A stretch of 23,472 bases of DNA, from positions 569,502 to 592,973 of the forward strand of contig KB445794.1 in the NCBI GenBank assembly GCA_000320605.2, in the 5' to 3' direction. Made by a program: the position numbers and the translations under genes. The first letter of the stretch is position 1. Each line of letters opens with the position of its first letter. The notes beneath the pieces were generated by a model. The model ran no database searches, was not told the DNA's origin, and saw nothing but the letters and a program-made list of their open reading frames with translations. Positions 9,839 to 18,498 of this stretch are shown in pieces. The DNA comes from Gelatoporia subvermispora B (lineage: Eukaryota > Basidiomycota > Agaricomycetes > Polyporales > Gelatoporiaceae).

Positions 9839-12060
9839 CTATGCGGTCATTACATTTGCAACAGGCGGAGACATGTGAGTACATTGTTTTGCCCGTTGCA
9901 TATAAGATGAACTGTCCAGGATAAGAATGTGAGTGTTGAGGAGCAGCGCAGCATGCCAGGCAGTATTCTCCCTTGTGCTATGCTCGATGCCGCTAACTCT
10001 GGTCTCGATACTAACTAACTGCTTTGTAATTCCCAAGAGCTGGTGCTTGACATGCTACATAGTCTTTATCTGACAAGTAGGTGAGATATGTTCTGTGCTT
10101 GGGTAAACAGACACACTCACTCCATACGCTACCTCTGGTGGGAGCTGCCACTTTGCAGTTGAGATATACATTGAGCCAGACTCCTGGTCTGTGCCATTAT
10201 CCAAGGATGCTGCGATGACTGTGATCTCAGGAGACCTGATGTTAGTGTTGAAGAAACCCTTAGGCTCATGTGTGTGTTATAATAACTCAGATGCATGTTG
10301 AAGCACGCTATTGGCCTCAAATAAACCCTCAGGCTCATGCACGTGTTGAGACAACTCGGATGTGTGTTAAAGCATGCTATTGGCCTACAATGCAGATGGT
10401 CAGCCTGGCCAGCGAGTCTGGTGTCAACATAAGCAATGCATTTTTACCCAAATATCATTTGCACTGACATTCTGCACTGCTAGTACTTTAATGACCCGTT
10501 GCTTCTTTTCTTGCCACTTGCTTTAAGCATGCATCTTGGTAGTGCACATGTTGAACTTGTGCTGCGCACACCCTGTTGCTGTTTGCTTACCCTTTGACTT
10601 TTTGCTTTGGCCTTGTGCAGCTTCTTATACCTTGTAATGCCCTCACACTGTCTCTTCTGTTGGCAAGTTATATGTGTCAGAATTGTTACAGGTTCTATGT
10701 TTGAAGTTGCACAGGGCAACACCTAGGTTTACTATAGCTTGCTTGAACGCCGCAAGGGTGCTGTTTGTAAGACTGGTGTGGCCTTACTTTTCTTATTTGT
10801 CAGGTCTCTTTCTAATTACGGACACTACCCATTTTGAATTTAGATTATGTCATTGGACATTAATTTCCCCATTGCTTCTCGAGCTACACTTATATACCCA
10901 CGAGCACGTGTTATCCTTTCCCTTCATTCCTTGTGCCCATATACTTACCGCATACAATAGATTACATGCCTATTTTGTTGCTAAGTGTTCATGACTACAT
11001 GTCATGTTTCACTGCCTGTGTGCAAGTGCAGCTTGGCATATACATGCCAAGTCACCAGTTCAAATGACAAATTGCCAACAATTTTGTCATCTTTTCCAGG
11101 CAAGAGGTTCTTAAAGATGGAAACCACACATTGTGCCACATATAAATTAACAAACAAACACAACACATATATGTCAATCATATTACACCTGCAGAATATT
11201 CTCAAAATCTTAAGCTGCCAAGTTCTTCATGCCAGATACATTATCTGAGAAGCGCTATATGGTTCTATGGCTAGAAGTAGGCATAGGACAGAATTTGCAA
11301 GCACACTTATTATAGTGTATAAGAATTCCTTGCAGTGTGTGCCTCCGATTTAAATCTTGTATCTTATTTTCTTCACATTGTGCAGAATACACATCAGGTA
11401 TATAAATACTGCTTTCTAAACCTTGAGAAGCTTAAATTAATGCATTAAGTCTGTAACTAACATTACATAGTTATTGAATCCCAAATCCCTGGCTGGCCAG
11501 ATGCTGCAAGAACATGCTCTGTGAGTGCCATGTTGCCTTGTGCTCTCTTCAAATTTAAATGGTGTGTAATGGTACTGCTTGGTAATGGAAATTTGGCATT
11601 ATGGCTTTGAGAATCTTGAGAATGGGTCTGTAGTAAACATCTGGGATTTTAATCTCAGGTGCTTCAGCTTCAGGTGCATGTGTGACACTTTTCTTGGGCA
11701 AACAGATCTTAACAGATCATTTGCACCAACCATTCTTTGCAAAGAATGGTAGGAACAATTTGCCATATTTGTCCAGGTTTTTGAGTTCATGTAGGGTATT
11801 CAGACTGCAGACATGCTTGATGTCAAACTGCAGTTGCGGGAGAACATTGGTGACAAGAGTGTTAATTGCTTTAACAGAGGTAGATACAGAATGCTTGTGT
11901 TGCCAGCTAATGAGATTCTTAATAGTGGCAGGCTGGTGTAGATTTGCTGTGGCAGCAGGGTCTGCAGCTGGTGTGCGTCATAGTACTAGATATATGCCAG
12001 GCCAGAAAATCAGTACAGGACAGCCCGCCATTTTCCTTGCAGGTCGCTGGAGATAAAGTA
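9839..12060 (-). pseudogene. Long degenerate minus-strand reading frame, function unknown
   Basis: A single minus frame stays protein-like over about 740 codons, with open runs of roughly 85 (about 11980-11725), 53, 51, 72 (about 10270-10060) and 65 codons (to 9839) between some 29 stops. Visible pieces are RKMAGCPVLIFWPGIYLVL (about 12033-11977), LHELKNLDKYGKLFLPFFAK (about 11795-11735), a Lys-rich QGQSKKSKGKQ (about 10610-10580) and a 23-residue tandem repeat (10391-10254). Overall stop density is not far below chance and the same frame stays open antisense to the helicase down to 9581, so part of this may be accidental. It converges on the helicase, the two terminal stops lying 8 bases apart. 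No family is recognised. Confidence 0.3.
10254..10391. repeat. 69-base imperfect tandem repeat (two copies)
   Basis: Copies at 10254-10322 and 10323-10391 begin AAACCCTTAGGCTCATG and AAACCCTCAGGCTCATG and end CTATTGGCCTCAAAT and CTATTGGCCTACAAT. The unit is exactly 23 codons. On the minus strand each copy encodes a variant of ANS-x-LQH-x-SEL...HEP-x-G. At two positions one copy has CAA and the other TAA, in opposite directions, so each copy seems to have gained its own stop by C to T change. Confidence 0.8.
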
Positions 12061-13540
12061 AAACACATGCAGGACATAACCCAGAAGCAACACTCTTATA
12101 TCACAGAACCTCCAGGGTGGAGCATGCAAGACATCTATTCATCTTGGAAATATTTAATATAGTTCCAGATACACTACAGGCTATCTATCCGCAGCTTCAC
12201 CTCTCAATTCATTAGTTTGCCCTATCTAACCTGTTTGGTTCTGCTATGCTACTTGGCTGTAGCTTTGTGGTAAAGGTTGTGGTGACTTGTGCTAATTTTA
12301 TTTATTTCTCTTTTAGGATCTACATCTCTCATAGCATTCACAAAGGCAATATTATTTTGACATTTCTCCCCAAGACTTATCTTACAACCTCACAATTTGT
12401 TCTATGCCGAAGCTTTTGATTTGTGTGAGGTGCACTTCTGAGAACCTTGCAGCCCTTCCATTGACTCACATAAGGCTCTAGGTATGCAGTATTTCTAGTA
12501 TTAGCAACATATAGTGATGCACATCAGGCTCTAGGTGTGAGGTTGTGGCTACAGCCTTTGTGTGCTAACCCACTTCCTTACATGGTTCTAAGATTTTCAA
12601 AAGAGGAGATTGTGAATATAGTATTCTCTGTTCACTGTCCACAATTAGCCTGATGCAGTTTTCCAAGAGTCAAATATATACTCATTAATCAAGCCTTTGT
12701 GCATGTACCAAATAAAAGGGTCAATTTACTCTCCCTTCATGCAGGAAGAATATGTGTCTTTTCTTCTTGTAAAGGTATATGAGTAATTAGACCACAGTGA
12801 TGCAGCAATCAACATGCAATAGTCTGTCTGTCTTGCACAAAACAGAACAGGTATCAGAGTGAGACAACATATATGTAAGAAGAATGGGTTCCTATGCTAA
12901 TGTTTGTGATTTAGCCAGGACTGATATCTATTTGTATCACCTGTATCACCATTGTTAGATTTCTAGGCCTTAACAATCACTGGTAGCTGTATGTGAGAGA
13001 GAAGGAACAATGTCTGTTATGCATACTTTCACTTATGCCTGTGGCATCTTTGAAAGACGTGATGATTATAGGGCATGGATAGATAGAATACACATATAAG
13101 TCCATGTCTTTGTCAAGTGTCACAACATTTTCTGGTGTGGGGAGTTAATGTGAGACACATAAAGCAGAAAGTGACTGCCACTCACTTTGCCTCAGAGTAC
13201 ATTTGCTTCTATGTAGCTGTAGATTCTGCAAAAGGTTGTCACAACGCAGTTGGAGTGAGAAGAGCCTTGCGGTCTCTGCTGGTCATTAACTGTATACTGG
13301 CTCTGAAGTTCTAATCACAACATGTTTGGTTGTTAATCTCTGTGTGAGCATACTTTCAACATGCCCATGTTTTCCACAAGCCCAGAGGTTGCTGGGTACA
13401 AGGTATCAACTTCACATCACTTGACATTCAAAATTCAAAGTCCGCATCTGCTACCACATCAAGTGGTCAGTTATATCTGACAAATATCTCTTTGCCTTGG
13501 AAGCTAAGCTTACCTGTATCAAACCAGAGCTCTGAAGAGT
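12061..13540. other. Stretch without a recognisable gene
   Basis: No protein family, tRNA or rRNA is recognised in these 1480 bases. Only short open frames occur, such as one of 65 codons at 13117-13314 (plus) without family resemblance. An imperfect 20-base direct repeat lies at 12466-12485 and 12520-12539. The sequence is AT-rich and CpG-poor and looks like old non-coding or fully decayed mobile DNA. Confidence 0.5.
12466..12539. repeat. 20-base direct repeat, 54 bases apart
   Basis: CACATAAGGCTCTAGGTATG (12466-12485) and CACATCAGGCTCTAGGTGTG (12520-12539) differ at two positions. The spacing of 54 bases suggests a decayed short tandem duplication. Confidence 0.7.
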
Positions 13541-14140
13541 TTGTTGGGCGCACATGGTGACAGCTCAAGAGATTTCGGAGTTCATGCAGCAAAGGCAAAG
13601 GATGCTAAGGATAGGATCTCGGAGTTTCCACAGCTTGCATCTGCCCAATGTGTGGGTTCAAAAATATGTGAATCGGAGTTTTTACCATTGTGGTCTGCTA
13701 ATGTGTGCATGCTGGAGTTTCAATCATCAGAATTGTCTATGAGCAATCCATACAATGTGCCCAGTGGTCATTGGAAATTTTTCTGGGTGGCAAGGTCAAT
13801 TGCTCTGACGTGGCGGAGAATAAATGACAGCGTGAGAGAACACCTGTCTCCAGAGCATGCCTACTTCGCATACAGTCCATGTTATTCTTACTGTTATGAC
13901 TGTTTGCTGGCAACACATTCTAGCAGGCACACCTGGCAGTGCAGGTTTTTCCTAGTAGAAAAATGGAAGCCACATCAAACTCCTGTTGAGATAAAGTTCT
14001 GGCTCGAGCGGGCAAACTTAACAGACAGTTTGACTGTTTGCATGCCTCCGATATTACCTTTGATTGGACTTGAAGGAGCTCGATATCATGTTAGAATTAG
14101 CAGCAGGTGGCATGAATTAGCGCGATATACAAATAAATAA
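13541..14140 (+). CDS. Hypothetical 199-codon open frame
   Basis: This is one of the longest uninterrupted frames in the window. It opens at a TTG (13541); the first in-frame ATG is at 13709, which would give about 143 residues. The translation has scattered Trp and Cys (for example HWKFFWVARSIALTWRR at about 13765-13815) but no motif, signal peptide or membrane segment that I recognise. It ends at TAA 14138, about 50 bases from the 3' end of the convergent Cys-rich relic. By a rough stop-frequency estimate a run of this length is uncommon but not impossible by chance in 23 kb read in six frames. It may be a real small gene, an exon fragment or chance. Confidence 0.25.
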   Translation: MLGAHGDSSRDFGVHAAKAKDAKDRISEFPQLASAQCVGSKICESEFLPLWSANVCMLEFQSSELSMSNPYNVPSGHWKFFWVARSIALTWRRINDSVREHLSPEHAYFAYSPCYSYCYDCLLATHSSRHTWQCRFFLVEKWKPHQTPVEIKFWLERANLTDSLTVCMPPILPLIGLEGARYHVRISSRWHELARYTNK

Positions 14141-14187
14141 CTTCTTTATTTACATTATCTATCTACATCAATATCCGCTCTGCAACC

Positions 14188-14920
14188 CTACTCCGAGCCC
14201 AATGTTGGAGCTTCCTTGAGCTCACGCTCATCTGACTCATCTGACCCATATTCCTCATCAGCCTTCTTTTTGAGCCCAGCGAAGTAGGCCAGGCTCAGTT
14301 GCTCAGTCCGTTATTGCTCCTCTTGAATGTGGTCCACACAGCCTTCTATGAAACGGTGCATGGTCTAGTGGAGCTGCTGCATCTCCCGGAACATTACTGT
14401 GTGGAGAGGCCTCTTGGAGTTGAGATTGGCCTCATCTTCTGGAGTCTAGGCCCATGTCCACTCAAATGATTGCCCAAGAGCAGTAGGAGTGGCAGTGGCG
14501 GCAAGGGTGGTGGATCTCCCGGGGGCAGCAGACATGGTAGTAACAAGAGCAGTGGGCTGGCTGGAGTTTGCTGTCTCCCGGTAATGGGCACTCGGTGAGT
14601 TATCCTGCAGTGCTGTGGTTGTCTTTCTTGGCCTCTTTTTTGCTCTCCTCTTTTCCAGAATACCCTCTGCACCTTCGCACTTGCATTTGAGGACCATGCA
14701 CCTCTTGCGGGATTTATGGCAGCCCGTCAAATGGAACAAGCAGCCCTTGTGCTTTGTGCGGCACGTATTGCACCTAACTCTGTCTAACACTCTGTCAGTT
14801 CTCTTTAGTAAGGAATGAAAATGAACTTGGAAAGACTCACCAAGGGGGACCATACTCAGCCGCCCTATCTGACTTATTATCATCCTGCTTGCGCTTAAGT
14901 GGCTGGGAAGGAGATATTGA
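14188..14920 (-). pseudogene. Decayed Cys-rich (zinc-cluster-like) protein gene
   Basis: An upstream exon reads QPLKRKQDDNKSDRAAEYGP (about 14904-14845). After an intron (14840-14792) comes a cysteine block of pattern C-x2-C-x6-C-x6-C-x6-C-x4-C-x-C (about 14780-14683), then the basic stretch EKRRAKKRPRK (about 14655-14620) and a Ser/Thr/Ala-rich linker. Past TAG at 14448 the same frame continues with FREMQQLH, HRFIEG, DHIQEEQ and LAYFAGLKKKADEEYGSDES to a final TAG at 14190. Internal stops are TAG 14448, TAG 14367 and TAA 14313. The Cys spacing resembles fungal Zn2Cys6-type domains but is not a textbook match, so DNA binding is only a guess. The helical, acidic C-terminal part could mediate oligomer contacts. 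Confidence 0.5.
14792..14840 (-). other. Intron (49 bases) in the Cys-rich relic
   Basis: The donor is GTGAGT at 14840-14835 and the acceptor is CTGACAG ending at 14792, with a branch-like TACTAAAG before it. Joining the exons gives Gly-Pro-Pro followed by TGA, then Val-Leu-Asp-Arg-Val-Arg-Cys-Asn-Thr-Cys. The TGA at the join would be Trp if the first base of the downstream exon had changed from G to A. Confidence 0.5.
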
Positions 14921-15687
14921 AATAGAATGATGGGAAGTTCATGGATAGGGGTTGTGGTAGCAGAGAGAGAAATTGCTCTCACACACCGTACGCGGTTATA
15001 TGGGTGTTTATAAGAGCCTGCCCTGAACAAAGATATGAATCTCCAGTAATACTTACATCCCAGGACATCTAAGCTCCAGGTCCAACCCGGAGTTTTCACA
15101 TCCCAACCAGTTTAGTAACTGCCTTTGTTGTGCACAATTTCTACACCAGCCGATGGATGCGCTTGCACCAGACTTCATATTTGGACTTGCTACAGTCCTC
15201 CACACAGCTTCCGGGCACAGGACAACAGCTCTTTGAGTTGCAGGTTGCAAGTTGCAGGTAGCTTGCTTCAACCAGTGAGCCTCTCAATCTGTGCCATTGG
15301 CAATGTCCGATGCGGGGTTCTGCAATCAGCAACAGCACTGTCCAGCTGGCAATGGACTTTGTTTGGTCAGATATTCATGAAGACTGGTAGTCTGGCATGC
15401 AGTTATGGCTGTGATCAGGTTCTCAGTATCATGTCTACACTGGAGTTAGCAGTGCAGGCTGCAAGAATCTCCATTCCCTGTTGCTCAGATACCCGAAATA
15501 GATTTTCCTCAACTCTGTGAAGTAACTTGTTCTTGGTTCATGCGTCAAAAAAATGGACATGCTCATTAGTCCACACTTTTGGAGTTCTTAAAGTTTGATA
15601 TTACTCGGAGTTGTTCTTGTCAGTCATCGGGTTACTGCGGTCTTTCAAACAATAGATTCATGTAGTAAATCGAACATGATCTAATTG
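14921..15687. other. Stretch with no confident gene
   Basis: Open frames overlap on both strands, for example 131 codons at 15125-15520 (plus) and 72 codons at 15053-15271 (minus), without recognisable families. The minus frame ends at a GTAAGT (15056-15051) that could be a donor for an earlier exon of the Cys-rich relic, but the only nearby acceptor gives a 34-base intron, which is too short to trust. A small 7-base triplet repeat (TTGCAGG/TTGCAAG/TTGCAGG) lies at about 15238-15258. Confidence 0.4.
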
Positions 15688-15963
15688 CTACTTCTTTTTC
15701 TGCTCCTGCACAGCCCAGATGCGTGCCTCAAAGTCCGACACTATGCGGGCTTTTTCTTCTCTCATCTCCTGTGTAGAAGCCTCGAATGCTGCCAACAGCG
15801 CCGCCTGCTGTTCATCCTGCTCCTAGAGCTCTCTTCGCAGTTGCTGGATAGAAACCAGGAGCAACCATAAGAGCTTGTTAAGCGGTCGCGTTCGGGGTTT
15901 GTCAATGTCTAAATCATCGAGGTCTTCCATGACCGCACTTTCTTCGCCCTCTGATGTTTCTCC
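15688..15963 (-). pseudogene. Acidic and coiled-coil segment fused after copia remains
   Basis: Directly continuing the copia frame, this piece reads an acidic stretch (SEGEESAVMEDLDDLDIDKP, about 15954-15895), then TRPLNKLLWLLLVSIQQLRR and, past a TAG at 15825, a helical charged tail EQDEQQAALLAAFEASTQEM running to KKK and a TAG at 15690. The heptad-like Leu, Glu and Gln content suggests a coiled coil. None of this belongs to Ty1/copia polyproteins, where the integrase core should follow. It is probably the 3' part of another fungal gene joined by a deletion. The function is unknown. Confidence 0.5.
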
Positions 15964-17111
15964 CTCATAGATAGGATCAGGTTTGTCTTTTTGATCAAGC
16001 ACAAGACTGTTCACCAGACCTTCATTGATCATCTTCTGGATGTCTGCATAATTATGGTTTGCAAGACGACGATGCCAGAGATTACAATCAAGGGATAATA
16101 AAGATGGAACATGTGCAAACTCCGAAGCAGAGACTTCAGTTTCGCTATCAAGATATGCAGCATACTTGCCACTGATGTGTTAGCATTCCAGCCAATATAA
16201 GAATGGTGTGATTCAGAGAGGGGACTTGCTTTCCCAGCAGATTCTTCCATATTGGAAGATGTAGAGGTATTGGCAGAGGAATTTTCCTGAGCCTGGGCAT
16301 GGTGAGCCTTCTGCTTATTGCCATGATTCTTTTTCTTCTCCTGGCGCCGCTGTTTGGCCTGTTTCTGCGCATTCTGACTGGCAAAACACTGGGATTCAGT
16401 GTGTCCTTTAGCACCACAGAAGTTATAGAGTAGTTTGGCCCAAACAGCAAGGGCCTGGTCTCTGGTAGCAGCCTCAGAGCGACGCCTATTAGTCTCTTCA
16501 GCTCTAAAAGCGGCCTGCATGACCTCCTTGTCAAGGTCTTTAACATGGAGAAGCGAAGAAATGAAGCTGCCATACTCTTCCCTGGGGAGAGCTCTAATCA
16601 TGGACATTGAGGCTAGCTCTTTGTCCAGATTACCCAGAGTGAAGTTTCCAGGTCTAAGGTCCTTGCAGAGCTTCATAGCCTTTTTTCCACGCTGTTCATC
16701 AAAGCTTCCAGGATTTCACCTGCCTGCTTTCTAATAGACAATAAGTTATCATAGGCATTCCAGCAATTCCCAGTGGCCTGGTGAAGGTGTTCTTCAGCCA
16801 ACCTCTTATACATAGACACCGGGTCATTCTCAATGCCCTCCAAATAGATCCTCTTCCTCCACCATAATATAGATCCACCCAGCAGCCTTGTCCACAAAGT
16901 GATCCCAGTTGACAGCAGTAATGATAGTACCAGGGGTAGTGAACACTTCAGAGGTGGCAGACAGGTGTGCTTTGGTGAGGGAGCCTTGATCCAGGCACCA
17001 CAGGCCTTCGGTGCGAAGCCAGGCTTGCATCCCTTGGCACCATGAGCCATAGTTAGAGAAATTGAGCTTTGGAACAGTGGGGAAAGAGTTGGAGGACATG
17101 GTTGGAGACAA
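15964..17111 (-). pseudogene. Ty1/copia Gag plus pre-integrase remains
   Basis: Gag starts at ATG 17111 with FPTVPKLNFSNYGSWCQGMQ, the typical copia Gag opening. It shifts frame near 16850 to YLEGIENDPVSMYKRL and again near 16680 to ELASMSMIRALPREEYGSFI (UBN2-type Gag). The CCHC zinc knuckle at about 16422-16384 reads YNFCGAKGHTESQC: its first Cys is Tyr. The protease motif appears as WNANTS instead of the usual WNADTG, so the catalytic Asp is Asn. Most of the protease is missing and another frame change near 16150 leads to the pre-integrase block LWHRRLANHNYADIQKMI (16080-16027), ending with KPDPIYE. Gag packages RNA and pre-integrase binds zinc in intact elements. This copy is inactive. Confidence 0.85.
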
Positions 17112-17183
17112 GAGAAGTCAGGATATGCAGGTTTGATCGCATTTGCCTGTGCAATGGGATAAAAGATGGACACCTGTTGAGGC

Positions 17184-17197
17184 GAGCCCAATTACCA
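17184..17197 (-). other. Possible primer-binding site of the copia element
   Basis: On the minus strand TGGTAATTGGGCTC follows the candidate LTR end by six bases and matches 10 of 14 positions of TGGTATCAGAGCTC, the initiator-tRNA-type site common in Ty1/copia elements. The match is weak and could be chance. Confidence 0.25.
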
Positions 17198-17203
17198 GCC
17201 AGC

Positions 17204-17436
17204 TGAAATGACCAGTAACCAGGATACAAGTTGCCTACTGCCTGCCCAATAGAAGCTACAGTAATGCGAGCTAAAGTGCTACTTACGTAGACTAACTGTG
17301 GACTTCTAAGAAGGGGAACCTTCTCAAACCAAGCGCAGTTATTAATCCCACTAGAGGTACACGATGGCACGCTTATCCAGTCGTGTGTTAATAGGGGTAC
17401 CAGGAAATATCAACTGGATTTACGTCCCCACCAACA
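17204..17436 (-). repeat. Candidate 5' LTR of the copia element
   Basis: On the minus strand the sequence begins TGTTGGTGGGGACGTAAATC at 17436, a canonical copia-type LTR opening, and ends in CA at 17205-17204 just before the possible primer-binding site. About 230 bases is a usual size for small fungal LTRs. No second copy was found in the window, so this rests on position and terminal bases only. Confidence 0.3.
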
Positions 17437-18075
17437 GTTTACTTGATAAGAAATGGCTGTCTGTTTACTAGCACTCTGGGCTGCGTCACAAGCACGGGAA
17501 GAAGCCGCAGGTAGCAAAGGGCAGCCAGTCAGAGGTCACAGGAATAGGATAAGATGAGGTTGAAAGAGGGGGCACAGGCAACTTAGCAGATCATAGCTAT
17601 CTATTAAACCTCTTATCAGTTTGTCATAATCTGAGTGATGGAGAACACACCCAGAGCTGGCAAATAAAGTTCATGCCTTTAACTTGTTTTTCTACCATAT
17701 GCTTGACCAGGAAGAGTACATTTGTTAAAAATCTCACTGTTACTGTGTCATTAATCGTATATCATGCATATGGTTAGCACAAAGTGCAAACTTGAACCAG
17801 TAAATTCAATGTCTTCACAAAAGAATATATGATGGCACCAATCAACTCCAGGTGCATTCCACCAGACACTTAGAAAAGTATCAAGTCCACTGATCTCAAA
17901 TGTGATCGCAATCACTGGTACTTGGCAATCACTCATTATCCAGAATATATACTCCTGTCATCATCAACAGCAAAGGCCTTTGCAAACATATCAAGCTGCT
18001 TACGGGCAAGTGCAAGCACGGGCAAGAGAGCAATGAAGAAGATGCTTTCTTAGCTCTGAGCTGTAATGCCATGGC
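17437..18075. other. Stretch without a recognisable gene
   Basis: No family is recognised. A short minus-strand frame of 61 codons lies at 17751-17936. The minus strand also has LDMFAKAFAVDDDRSIYS-like sequence at about 17994-17943, which could be a coding remnant. Otherwise it is AT-rich, CpG-poor sequence. Confidence 0.4.
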
Positions 18076-18498
18076 TTAACAATTAGACTCCTCCCTATAG
18101 ACCTGAGTACCTCCTTTTCTAACACAATGTTTGTTTGGCTCAAGTGTGTATACAAAACCTTGACTGGCATTTGAACCCTTGGGTGCACTCTCTTGTTCTG
18201 CATCGGTAGCATCCACCTGAATTGCCTCAAGATATAGGTGTTTGGAGGATTTAGCAGACCTAGGACCCTGCAACCAGTAACTGACTGTATATCCGCAGGC
18301 CCACACTTCTCTGTACTCATGCATTGGTGATGTGTGAAGAGCTGTTTCAGAGAAATATAGAGGGAACCCCAAGTTCTGAACACAAATTAATGGTTAGCTG
18401 GCTAATGGGTGAGATTTTAGGCACTTGTTTGTGACTCACACCCATAAGATCTGCACACAGAACCATGCAAATTGCAGTTCATATGGCATCTTCTGATC
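18076..18498 (-). pseudogene. Possible two-exon gene relic, function unknown
   Basis: A short upstream exon (18498-18442) reads DQKMPYELQFAWFCVQILW. After a candidate intron it continues as NLGFPLYFSETALHTSPMHE (from 18375) for 100 codons to TAG at 18078-18076, with a charged, Lys- and Glu-containing C-terminal part. The spliced reading is coherent but no family is recognised. An alternative donor two bases away would select an overlapping frame of 127 codons (to 18000). I prefer the first because of its more ordinary amino-acid mix. Confidence 0.3.
18376..18441 (-). other. Candidate intron (66 bases)
   Basis: The minus strand has GTGTGAGT at 18441-18434 and TTCAG ending at 18376, with a CTAAC branch-like motif upstream of the acceptor. 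Using the first GT keeps the codon phase (Trp|Asn). Using the second GT (18439) gives the classical GTGAGT but shifts into the overlapping frame. Confidence 0.35.

Larger units (their letters stand above)
15964..17436 (-). mobile_element. Truncated Ty1/copia LTR retrotransposon
   Basis: Reading leftwards on the minus strand there are a candidate 5' LTR (17436-17204), a primer-binding-like site, a frameshifted Gag (17111-16170) and a pre-integrase domain (about 16140-15964). The integrase catalytic core, reverse transcriptase and RNase H are absent, and no second LTR was seen to the left. The element therefore cannot transpose by itself. The limits given run from the LTR start to the point where copia similarity ends. 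Confidence 0.7.

Noticed and set aside
10674..10994. 106-codon plus-strand ORF with hydrophobic composition
   Set aside because: Its composition follows from the T-rich strand, there is no motif, and the minus frame is more coherent.
11682..12056. 124-codon plus-strand ORF as a gene
   Set aside because: It has no motifs and overlaps the more protein-like minus frame. It is probably a shadow.
15053..15271. Upstream exon of the Cys-rich relic ending at GTAAGT (15056)
   Set aside because: The only nearby acceptor would make a 34-base intron, shorter than the others found here, so it was not annotated as an exon.
17437..17441. Target-site duplication of the copia element
   Set aside because: With no 3' LTR found there is no second copy of the flanking five bases to compare.
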